Shown here in pieces: positions 1 to 5,467 of a stretch of DNA of 6,924 bases. Origin of the DNA: Prolixibacteraceae bacterium (lineage in GTDB: Bacteria > Bacteroidota > Bacteroidia > Bacteroidales > Prolixibacteraceae); NCBI GenBank assembly GCA_016930735.1, contig JAFGGF010000176.1, positions 1 through 6,924 on the forward strand. Reading direction: 5' to 3'. The translations under genes and the position numbers were made by a program. How positions within the stretch are numbered: the stretch's first letter is position 1; each line of letters starts with the position of its first letter. The notes under the pieces are model-generated. The model ran no database searches. It had not been told where the DNA came from and saw only the letters and a program-made list of their open reading frames with translations.

Positions 1-1407
1 GTCCCTGAGCTGCCAACAGCAGTCCCGGAATACGGGCTTCCAAATGAAACTGCGATTAAAGGATCATATGTCCAGCTTTGTTGTTCTGTCCAAACTGTAC
101 CACCATCTGTTGTTTTTAAAACCATTCCGTTATCACCAACAGCAATCCCTGTATTTGTGTCGGTAAATTTTACTGAATAAAGATTATAAGTTGTGCCACT
201 TTCCTGAACGGACCACGTTGATCCTTTATCGTTGGTTTTTAAAATGGTGCCGTTTTCCCCGACTGCATAACCGGTTTCTGAATCGGGAAAATCAACCCAC
301 CAGAGGTTTTTATTTGTTCCTGAAGTAGAAAAAATCCAGTTTGCGCCTCCATTGGAAGTTGTTTTAATAGTACCGCCGGTTCCAACAACAAATCCATTAT
401 TTGCATCAGTGAAAAAAATGCTGTAATAATCAATTGTGGAACCAGCTTTTATTTTTGTCCAGTTTACACCTCCATCGGTGGTTTTTAAAATGGTTTCGTT
501 ACATCCAACAGCATAGCCGGTGTTATCGTCCGGGAAATGTATGCCTACAAGTTCATTTTTTGCAACATCAATTGAAAGGTTTTCCCACGAAAGCCCTCCG
601 TTTGTCGTTCTGGATACATGCCCTGCTGAGCCAACTGTGATACCTGTATTTTCATTGAAGAAAGCAAACTGATTAATAAATGAGGGTACTGAATAAGTAA
701 CTTCATTCCATGATTTTCCGCCGTCATTGGTTTTAAGCAGGCCAAATGGTGCAAATGCATATCCAACATTGGAATCAATAAGTAAAGCACAATTTAAACT
801 CCAGTAATAGGAAGGTTTTTGGGAAGCAGTCCAGTTACTCCCACCATCAGTAGTATAAAACAAAGCATTTCCTCCTGAAACAATTCCAACCTGTGTATTT
901 GCAAAAGATACCGAATGAAGGGTCTGGGTAGTGCCACTGTTTTGGGCTACCCAGTTGTTGCCACCATCAATTGTTTTGAGTATGGTACCGCCTTCCCCAA
1001 CTGTATATCCGGTATTCTCATTTATTAAATCAATGCAGTAAAGCCATTTTGTTGTGTTGCTGTTTTGCCCGGACCAGGTATCACCACCATCAACGGTTTT
1101 CATTATTTTGCCTGATGAACCCACGACAGTACCTGTATTTTTATTAAAAAAATCAATATTTTCCCAAAAGGTTGTTTGCCCTGCAGAATTTTTTATCCAG
1201 CTTGATCCGCCATCAGTAGTGGAAAATATACCATTAAAGCCAACTGCAGTGCCATTTTGTAAATCGCTAAAACTCACAGATTCAAGTGGACCTTCAGAGC
1301 CAACCGATATTACATTCCAGGTATCGCCTAGGTTGTCTGACCGCAGAAAAGTTCCGACATCGCCAACTGCAAAGATAGTTGAATTTCCAGGATACTGAAC
1401 ATCATTT
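1..1407 (-). repeat. Tandem protein-level repeats, about 123 bp per unit (11 complete, 1 cut)
   Basis: These are repeat units within the propeller gene, recurring every 40-42 codons. At DNA level the Asp-box part is recognisable near 236-275, 481-520 and 967-1012, where the plus strand reads roughly ggtttttaaaatggt, a Pro-coding cluster, then (g/a)c(a/t)...ccgg. The units have diverged (protein identity is mostly in the Asp-box and the VG-x-x-G strand), so this is an old internal duplication rather than a recent slippage repeat. The left boundary is the window edge and the right boundary is approximate. Confidence 0.75.
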
Positions 1408-1505
1408 ATTCCATTTCCGCATGGCAAGGGATTCTGCCAATACCATTGCGCATTTAAACAGGCGCAAATATTTACAAATAAAACAAATGCAAATATTTTT
1501 TTCAT
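1..1505 (-). CDS. Secreted Asp-box/BNR-type beta-propeller protein (Ycf48-like repeats), 3' end outside window
   Basis: The frame is open from the ATG at 1505 to the window edge (501 residues visible, no stop). Residues 1-20 look like a signal peptide: MKK, a hydrophobic core, then NAQ before W21, so the protein is probably exported. The mature end begins WYWQNPLP, a common opening of Bacteroidota repeat proteins. Eleven Asp-box motifs of the form (S/T)-x-(D/N)-x-G-x-x-W follow, with Trp at residues 63, 103, 144, 185, 225, 266, 307, 349, 390, 431 and 472. Each is preceded by an NTG-x-x-VG-x-x-G strand pair, giving 40-42 residues per unit. A twelfth unit starts at the cut end. Such repeats fold as propeller blades (family knowledge). 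Bacteroidota homologues often end in a type IX secretion sorting domain, but that region is not visible here. No catalytic residues can be assigned; sialidase and photosystem-assembly labels on such repeats are usually only fold matches. The substrate or ligand is unknown. Confidence 0.85.
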   Translation of the reverse strand, partial: MKKIFAFVLFVNICACLNAQWYWQNPLPCGNGINDVQYPGNSTIFAVGDVGTFLRSDNLGDTWNVISVGSEGPLESVSFSDLQNGTAVGFNGIFSTTDGGSSWIKNSAGQTTFWENIDFFNKNTGTVVGSSGKIMKTVDGGDTWSGQNSNTTKWLYCIDLINENTGYTVGEGGTILKTIDGGNNWVAQNSGTTQTLHSVSFANTQVGIVSGGNALFYTTDGGSNWTASQKPSYYWSLNCALLIDSNVGYAFAPFGLLKTNDGGKSWNEVTYSVPSFINQFAFFNENTGITVGSAGHVSRTTNGGLSWENLSIDVAKNELVGIHFPDDNTGYAVGCNETILKTTDGGVNWTKIKAGSTIDYYSIFFTDANNGFVVGTGGTIKTTSNGGANWIFSTSGTNKNLWWVDFPDSETGYAVGENGTILKTNDKGSTWSVQESGTTYNLYSVKFTDTNTGIAVGDNGMVLKTTDGGTVWTEQQSWTYDPLIAVSFGSPYSGTAVGSSG

Positions 1506-1551
1506 GTCTCTATGAATTATCGGATTGTTGTTGATTCTGATGACGAATTAT

Positions 1552-1603
1552 TATTCAGGATATCATACCGTCTCTTTTAAGCTCTCTTTAGAAATCCTGA
1601 ATA
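1552..1603. repeat. Perfect 10-bp inverted repeat in the propeller-gene leader
   Basis: The left arm TATTCAGGAT (1552-1561) is the exact reverse complement of the right arm ATCCTGAATA (1594-1603), with a 32-nt loop. The loop carries a direct repeat TCTCTTT (1571-1577 and 1583-1589). It lies about 47 nt upstream of the propeller start codon and just downstream of the candidate promoter, so it could be a leader stem or a split operator. There is no U-tract after it on either strand, so it is not a typical terminator. Confidence 0.5.
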
Positions 1604-1613
1604 TTTAATCAAA

Positions 1614-1644
1614 GAAAGTTACGATAAAGTTTAAATAAAACAAA
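1614..1644 (-). promoter_or_regulatory. Candidate Bacteroidota promoter for the propeller gene
   Basis: Read on the minus strand, TTTG (1644-1641) is followed after 19 nt by TAACTTTC (1621-1614). This fits the Bacteroidota sigma consensus TTTG / TAnnTTTG except for the last base. The TTTG is itself the end of a perfect TATCTTTG at 1648-1641, which could be an alternative -7 box but has no TTTG at the right distance upstream. Transcription from the first choice would give a leader of about 100 nt containing the inverted repeat at 1552-1603. Confidence 0.4.
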
Positions 1645-1827
1645 GATAAATCACCATAAATGATGCTATAAGTTGCTATAATAAAAGTATTTATATTTAA
1701 GTTAGCTGTTGGTATTTATTTGTACTATTTTATTTGAAAATCATTTCAACTTCACCTTTTTAAGTTCAAAGGAAAGGAGCAATATAAAATCTTCAATCTG
1801 ATTAAAACATTAATTAACACTTTTTTT

Positions 1828-1859
1828 AGGGATTTCAGGGATTTATTTCCCTATCTTTA
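1828..1859 (+). promoter_or_regulatory. Candidate promoter/operator of the membrane protein - radical SAM operon
   Basis: TATCTTTA at 1852-1859 matches TAnnTTTG except for the last base and lies 43 nt before the ATG at 1903. No good TTTG is found at the -33 spacing, so support is weak. Immediately upstream is a tandem direct repeat AGGGATTT (1828-1835 and 1837-1844, 9-bp period). Its second copy also pairs with TCCCT at 1848-1852 as a short 5-bp stem. Direct repeats overlapping a -10-type box are a plausible regulator site, but this is inference. Confidence 0.3.
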
Positions 1860-1902
1860 TTCGAACAATCGGGTCATTTGTTTGAATTTTAAAAACAGGT
1901 TC

Positions 1903-2406
1903 ATGAAAAGTAAAGGAAGTATCGGATTGCTGGCAGCCCTGTTGATAATCGCCGGAGTAGTGGTTACGCTTGAAAATTTTGGATTAATGCATGGTGTAAG
2001 CAAACACTGGCCATTATTACTGATAATTCTGGGTATAGGATTTTCAATCCTTTATTACAACGGGCAGAGGCAAAACCATGCCATCATCTGGTTTGCAACC
2101 TTCTGGGCAACAATTGGCCTGTTCTTTTATTACCTGGTTTTTACATCATGGGGCAGGCTGGCAACACAATGGCCTGTTTTTCTGCTGATAATCGGATTGA
2201 GCTTTTTATCGCTTGCCTGGCACTGCAGGAAAAAGATCTATTTCTTTTCAGCGGTTTCATTTATTTCGTTGTTCCTGATCTTTTTCCTGGTGTTTACCAT
2301 TTCGCCCGGCTTATGGCCATTATCCATGCTTTTTCTGGGTATCGATCTACTGATTATCAACCGGTGGAACCAGAAACAAAAATTTAAAAACGGAGAAGAG
2401 TTATGA
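1903..2406 (+). CDS. Six-helix membrane protein, LiaI/LiaF-like (DUF5668-type) transmembrane repeats
   Basis: The product has 167 residues and is almost entirely membrane embedded, with hydrophobic segments near 7-23, 36-52, 59-81, 90-107, 112-133 and 137-152 and a short basic tail. A repeated motif W-P-x-x-(L/F)-L-I/F-x-G starts three of the helices (W36-P37, W90-P91, W138-P139), indicating three related two-helix units. The Trp-Pro pair followed by a Leu/Ile/Gly helix is typical of the LiaI-LiaF-like transmembrane region found in envelope-stress proteins and many Bacteroidota hypotheticals (family knowledge). The C-terminal soluble domain of true LiaF is missing, so it should not be named LiaF. 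I chose ATG 1903; an in-frame TTG at 1882 would add seven polar residues and is less likely. The stop overlaps the next start by ATGA (2403-2406), so the two genes are translationally coupled. Function is unknown. Confidence 0.75.
   Translation: MKSKGSIGLLAALLIIAGVVVTLENFGLMHGVSKHWPLLLIILGIGFSILYYNGQRQNHAIIWFATFWATIGLFFYYLVFTSWGRLATQWPVFLLIIGLSFLSLAWHCRKKIYFFSAVSFISLFLIFFLVFTISPGLWPLSMLFLGIDLLIINRWNQKQKFKNGEEL
2392..2395 (+). promoter_or_regulatory. Shine-Dalgarno-like GGAG for the radical SAM gene
   Basis: GGAG lies inside the last codons of the membrane-protein gene, 7 nt before the ATG at 2403. A strong Shine-Dalgarno sequence is not the rule in Bacteroidota. Together with the ATGA overlap it suggests reinitiation or coupled translation of the two proteins. 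Confidence 0.45.
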
Positions 2407-3815
2407 AAATTTTATTTGTAGAGCCACGCGGCGCTTATGCCAATGTTTTTGAGAAATCGATGAGTATTCCGATGCTGGGTCCTGTTTACCTTTCAACCAT
2501 TTTAAAGAATGCAGGATTTAATGTTTCTATCATAAATGAAAATATTTTAAGAAGAAAAGTTACCGGTAAAGAATTGGCTGCTGCTGATATTTTGTGCGTC
2601 AGTTGCATGACCGCAACAATTAAACGAGGGAAGGAAATTGCAAAAGAATATAAATCCATCCGGAAATTGCTGGGTGAAAAATCGAGGTCAATAATCGGGG
2701 GGATCCATGCAAGTATGCTGCCCGAAGATGTCGCTGACGATTTTGACCAGGTTTTTGTTGGGGAAGCGGAAAATGATATTGTAGACGTGATTACCGGGAA
2801 ACGGAATGAGAAAATAATTAAAGGAAGTCCGGTTACAGACCTGGATTCGATCCCTGTCCCTGATTTTTCTTTACTGAAAGGATGGCAGGATATTAAAGTA
2901 GTTCCTATAATGACTTCGCGTGGCTGCCCCTACAATTGTAATTTCTGTTCAGTAACCGAAATGTTTGGCCGGGGTTACCGCACCCGTAGCATCGACAAGG
3001 TTATGGAAGAATTTGAAATCCATAAGGATAAAAAAATATTTTTTGTGGATGACCATTTTGTGGTTAATAAAAAACGTACCAACGAAATGCTGGATAGGAT
3101 TGCCGGATGTGGCGAGAACAAAACTTGGTCGGCACAACTGCGTACCGAGGTTAGCAGAGATTTACCCCTTGTCAGGAAAATGCGTAAAAACGGGTGCAAT
3201 ATGGTTTATATCGGGTTTGAATCAATCAATCCGGAAAGCCTTGAAGAAATGAATAAAAAACAGTCGGTTGAAGACATAAGCCGGTCAATCCGTATTTTTC
3301 AGGAGAACGGGATTTTTGTCCATGGTATGTTTATGTTTGGCAGCGATTCCGATAATAAAAATATTTTTAAAGCAACCAGTAAATTCTGCCTCGACAGCGG
3401 GATCACTTCTGTACAATATATGATCCTTACCCCTCTTCCCGGTACCGAACTGTACAGGAAACTGGAAAACGAAAAGCGCATCCTTCATAAAAAATGGGAA
3501 TATTACGATGCCATGCACGTGGTTTTTAAACCCCGGAATTTTACACCTGCAGAATTGCAACAGGGTATGATCGATTCGTTCAGCGAATTTTATTCATACA
3601 CCGAAAGTATAAACGAAGCAATGAACGCAGTTTTCAATTCGGTTTTTGTGTTTTTTAAACGGATGTATTCAAATGTCAGGTTCCCTTCGTTTATTCCACC
3701 TTTGATAAAATGGTTCGGGCATAAAATTGTAAAAAACTGGATCAGCTATAACAAGGATTACCTAATATATCTCAATAAGCTTGACTTCCGCAAGAACAGG
3801 CAGGAAAAATTATAG
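2403..3815 (+). CDS. B12-binding-domain radical SAM protein
   Basis: The product has 470 residues. The N-terminal part (about 1-140) has the Rossmann-like layout of cobalamin-binding domains of class B-type radical SAM enzymes: MKILFVEPRG, then an SMSIPMLGPVYLS segment (19-31), and GGIHAS at 99-104. The radical SAM core begins near 165 and carries C175-x3-C179-x2-C182, which would bind the [4Fe-4S] cluster that cleaves S-adenosylmethionine. Later core strands include FFVDDHF (213-219), GFES (271-274) and GMFMFG (308-313), with LTPLPGT at 342-348. The DxHxxG motif of methionine-synthase-type B12 sites is absent, as is usual in this class. Family members do methylations, ring closures and other difficult C-C or C-P chemistry, including on hopanoids and (bacterio)chlorophyll precursors; the substrate here cannot be read from sequence. 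The tail (about 400-470) is rich in Phe/Tyr/Ile and Lys/Arg and may sit on the membrane. The ATG overlaps the upstream stop, and GGAG lies 7 nt before it. Confidence 0.88.
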   Translation: MKILFVEPRGAYANVFEKSMSIPMLGPVYLSTILKNAGFNVSIINENILRRKVTGKELAAADILCVSCMTATIKRGKEIAKEYKSIRKLLGEKSRSIIGGIHASMLPEDVADDFDQVFVGEAENDIVDVITGKRNEKIIKGSPVTDLDSIPVPDFSLLKGWQDIKVVPIMTSRGCPYNCNFCSVTEMFGRGYRTRSIDKVMEEFEIHKDKKIFFVDDHFVVNKKRTNEMLDRIAGCGENKTWSAQLRTEVSRDLPLVRKMRKNGCNMVYIGFESINPESLEEMNKKQSVEDISRSIRIFQENGIFVHGMFMFGSDSDNKNIFKATSKFCLDSGITSVQYMILTPLPGTELYRKLENEKRILHKKWEYYDAMHVVFKPRNFTPAELQQGMIDSFSEFYSYTESINEAMNAVFNSVFVFFKRMYSNVRFPSFIPPLIKWFGHKIVKNWISYNKDYLIYLNKLDFRKNRQEKL

Positions 3816-4024
3816 TGATTTGGTCGGTTTTTGGCAAAAAATCTGTAGCCTTTTTAATCCTTAATCTTCGTTTTAATTTATCAATATTATCATTTATGGT
3901 AAACTAAATCAGCTATTTAGCAAATAATTGTTAAGAAAGTTGAAAGTAATTAAAATAATGCTGTTTAATTAAAACATTTTTAGAAATTTACCGTTGTGAA
4001 CAATGTGAAGGTGATAAAGTGGTG
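3816..4024 (+). other. Intergenic spacer, no gene seen; weak hairpin
   Basis: This AT-rich spacer follows the radical SAM gene. A short perfect inverted repeat CTAAAT (3904-3909) / ATTTAG (3915-3920) with a 5-nt loop is present, but it is AT-only and has no T-run behind it, so I do not call it a terminator. TACCGTTG at 3989-3996 is one mismatch from TAnnTTTG and could be a promoter box for the next gene, with no good -33 partner. GAAGG at 4007-4011 may be its ribosome-binding site. Confidence 0.4.
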
Positions 4025-4525
4025 ATGGTATTAAAAATGTTACATATTGTTTTGTTGGCCTCGTTTAAGTACATACTTACGATTCCCTACGCCAAATTGA
4101 TCGGCTTAAATTACAGCCAGGCTTTGATAGCCGTTTTAGTCGGAGGCATCGGTGGATTCCTGTTTTTTTATTACATGAGTAACTGGGCAATCAGGAAGTT
4201 TGGTTATATCAGGCCAATAATATGCAAAGTAGTTCCGGGTTTTATTAAAAGAAAGTATCAGTTTTATTGTGAAAACAAAGCTCAAAAACCCAAGAGGATC
4301 TTTTCAAGAAAAAGCAGGACAATTGCCCGAATTAAAAAATCGTACGGGTTGTGGGGGATAGTAGTAACTACTCCTGTCTTGTTAACTATTCCGGTGGGAG
4401 CATTCCTGGCAAGTAAATATTATTCAAGGAGGCGTTTTGTTGTAGGTTACATGTTGGGTTCAATTGTAATCTGGGCAGTTGTTTTAACAACTTTTATCCA
4501 CGTTTTTCCCCAGATAATCAAGTAA
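4025..4525 (+). CDS. Small basic membrane protein, possibly of the small multidrug export-like (Sm_multidrug_ex) type
   Basis: The product has 166 residues from ATG 4025. Hydrophobic segments lie near 5-20, 32-50, 109-130 and 138-158. They are separated by a strongly basic, probably cytoplasmic loop (about 57-107, with many Lys/Arg). The third segment reads GLWGIVVTTPVLLTIPVG (108-125), a Thr-Pro plus Pro-Gly re-entrant-looking helix resembling the family annotated as putative small multi-drug export protein. That assignment is from memory of the pattern and is tentative; no transport activity is demonstrated. Start choice is ambiguous: GTG 4019, GTG 4022 and ATG 4025 run in tandem, with ATG 4037 further on. 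GAAGG at 4007-4011 is spaced better for the GTGs (7 and 10 nt) than for the ATG (13 nt). The last 42 nt overlap the end of the convergent Nudix gene. A Cys-containing stretch (C67, C82) flanks the basic loop. It is likely transcribed on its own. Confidence 0.6.
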   Translation: MVLKMLHIVLLASFKYILTIPYAKLIGLNYSQALIAVLVGGIGGFLFFYYMSNWAIRKFGYIRPIICKVVPGFIKRKYQFYCENKAQKPKRIFSRKSRTIARIKKSYGLWGIVVTTPVLLTIPVGAFLASKYYSRRRFVVGYMLGSIVIWAVVLTTFIHVFPQIIK

Positions 4526-4909
4526 AAGTTTTTTGTTTTTTTCTGAATTTAAAACATTTAAATCAGCCTCGGCAAAATCAATATTTTTAAATTCTTCGAA
4601 ATTGATCCATTTTAATTGAATGTGTTCTGTTAATACAGGATCACCCTGATCAATCCGACAAATAAACGGGATGAGCAGGATTTTTTTGAATCCATAGTCA
4701 CAAGGAATTTCTTCCAGTTTTAATTCAGGGCAAACTTTTATAAGAAGTTCTTCATTAATTTCTCTGGTTAAAGCAAATTCAGGAGTTTCACCTTTTTTAA
4801 TTTTACCTCCCGGGAATTCCCATTTATAAGGATGTTGCGAATTGCTGCCAAGCTGAGTTGCCAGTATTTTATTCCCTTTTACAATTATTGCACAAACAAC
4901 TTCGATCAT
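4484..4909 (-). CDS. Nudix hydrolase, MutT-like (probable (d)NTP pyrophosphohydrolase)
   Basis: The product has 141 residues, the usual size of a single-domain MutT-type enzyme. MIEVVCAIIVKGNKIL opens the fold, followed by WEFPGGKI (30-37). The Nudix box G-x5-E-x7-R-E-U-x-E-E-x-G-U is met at G35, E41, R49, E50, E53 and E54, so the Mg2+-binding glutamates are intact. The usual Gly after E-E-x is Leu56, a tolerated but noticeable change. The family hydrolyses nucleoside diphosphates linked to another group; the W-x-F-P-G-G context and short length favour an 8-oxo-dGTP-type house-cleaning role (family inference), in the cytoplasm. ATG 4909 is the only sensible start, since the first beta-strand begins directly after it. 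The gene is divergent from the HEAT-like gene with 36 nt between, and its 3' end is antisense to the last 42 nt of the membrane-protein gene. Confidence 0.87.
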   Translation of the reverse strand: MIEVVCAIIVKGNKILATQLGSNSQHPYKWEFPGGKIKKGETPEFALTREINEELLIKVCPELKLEEIPCDYGFKKILLIPFICRIDQGDPVLTEHIQLKWINFEEFKNIDFAEADLNVLNSEKNKKLLLDYLGKNVDKSC

Positions 4910-4914
4910 CGCAT

Positions 4915-4922
4915 TAAAAATA
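4915..4922 (-). promoter_or_regulatory. Candidate -7 box for the Nudix gene, 5 nt from its ATG
   Basis: On the minus strand TATTTTTA (4922-4915) resembles TAnnTTTG with the last base changed. Only five bases separate it from the ATG at 4909, so transcription would begin at or next to the start codon. No TTTG is found at the -33 spacing. Confidence 0.3.
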
Positions 4923-4932
4923 CAAAACCGGT

Positions 4933-4940
4933 TATCTTTG
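4933..4940 (+). promoter_or_regulatory. Candidate -7 box (perfect TAnnTTTG) for the HEAT-like gene, 5 nt from its ATG
   Basis: TATCTTTG matches the Bacteroidota -7 consensus exactly and ends five bases before the ATG at 4946. The transcription start expected from such a box falls on the start codon, implying a leaderless or nearly leaderless mRNA. The -33 TTTG is not seen at the usual spacing, which lowers confidence. Confidence 0.4.
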
Positions 4941-4945
4941 AAGGC

Positions 4946-5467
4946 ATGAAAAAGGAAGAAATTCTTTCATTAATGGAATCTTGGGAAAATGTTGCCATTC
5001 TGATTCAGGAAATTGGGAACCACCCTGAACATTATGATTTTTTGATGGATTTAGCTCTGAACAGCAAAGAGAAAAACAGTTGGAGGGCGGCCTGGATGGT
5101 TGATAAAATCCATGAGAACCATCCTGAATTAATTCTTCCTTATAAAGAACAAATAATCCAGAAATTAAAAACCAATACAGACCTATCAAAAAAGCGTCAT
5201 TTTTTAAAACAATTGAGTTTGATTGAAATTCCTGAAAAGCACTATGGTTTTTTGGTTGATTATTGCTTAAATGCCCTGTCATCGGCTGAACCTCCTGCTG
5301 TCAGGGTACATGCCATGCAGATATTATTCAATATTTCTGAAAAAGAAAAGGATTTAAAACCTGAACTTATTCATGTAATAGAACAGGAAATTGAATACCG
5401 TTCAACAGCAGGGATAATTTCAAGGGGGACACGTTTGTTAAAAAAACTACGGAAGCAGGTTCGTTAA
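4946..5467 (+). CDS. Small all-helical HEAT-repeat-like protein, function unknown
   Basis: The product has 173 residues from ATG 4946. It is predicted all-helical, soluble and without a signal peptide. Paired-helix units are apparent: about 27-58 (HYDFLMDLAL then SWRAAWMVDKIHENHP), 62-93 (with SKKRHFLKQLSL), 98-130 (HYGFLVDYCL then AVRVHAMQILFNIS) and 138-173. The RAAWM and VHAMQIL second helices with Ala/Arg starts are typical of HEAT/armadillo-like repeats. I recognise the pattern as a conserved hypothetical family of Bacteroidota, sometimes mislabelled as adenylosuccinate lyase in databases; no lyase signature is visible. The frame is open upstream to 4832, but that part is antisense to the Nudix gene, is not repeat-like, and would delete the divergent spacer, so I reject it. 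The C-terminus is basic (LLKKLRKQVR). It may be a protein-protein or nucleic-acid binding scaffold (inference). Confidence 0.72.
   Translation: MKKEEILSLMESWENVAILIQEIGNHPEHYDFLMDLALNSKEKNSWRAAWMVDKIHENHPELILPYKEQIIQKLKTNTDLSKKRHFLKQLSLIEIPEKHYGFLVDYCLNALSSAEPPAVRVHAMQILFNISEKEKDLKPELIHVIEQEIEYRSTAGIISRGTRLLKKLRKQVR

Larger units (their letters stand above)
1506..1902. other. Divergent intergenic regulatory region, no gene seen
   Basis: This is a very AT-rich spacer between the propeller gene (minus) and the membrane-protein gene (plus). No open frame with a convincing start and no RNA gene is visible. It holds the inverted repeat at 1552-1603, a candidate minus-strand promoter at 1614-1644, and near its right end a tandem AGGGATTT pair followed by a TATCTTTA box for the plus-strand operon. 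The middle (about 1650-1820) shows nothing I can assign, apart from a purine-rich AAAGGAAAGGAG at 1768-1779 that is not followed by a usable start codon. Confidence 0.6.

Noticed and set aside
1054..1398. Plus-strand open frame of 114 codons
   Set aside because: It is opposite the propeller repeats; its Pro- and Ser-rich translation is the antisense of the repeated Asp-box codons. The other plus-strand frames in 1-1505 are explained the same way.
1..1505. CRISPR-like or satellite repeat array
   Set aside because: The periodicity is about 123 bp, diverged at DNA level, in one open frame, and fully explained by propeller blades.
1768..1779. AAAGGAAAGGAG as a ribosome-binding site of a small unseen gene
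   Set aside because: No ATG, GTG or TTG with an open frame follows at a usable distance.
1882..1902. TTG start at 1882 for the membrane protein
   Set aside because: It adds a short polar stretch before MKSKGSIGLL. The ATG at 1903 places the first helix normally and is the commoner start.
3904..3920. CTAAAT-CAGCT-ATTTAG as a terminator after the radical SAM gene
   Set aside because: The stem is only six weak pairs, has no T-run, and lies about 90 nt past the stop codon.
4832..4945. Upstream in-frame extension of the HEAT-like gene from 4832
   Set aside because: The extra 38 residues lie antisense to the Nudix start region, show no repeat or domain pattern, and contradict the well-placed ATG at 4946 after a TAnnTTTG box.
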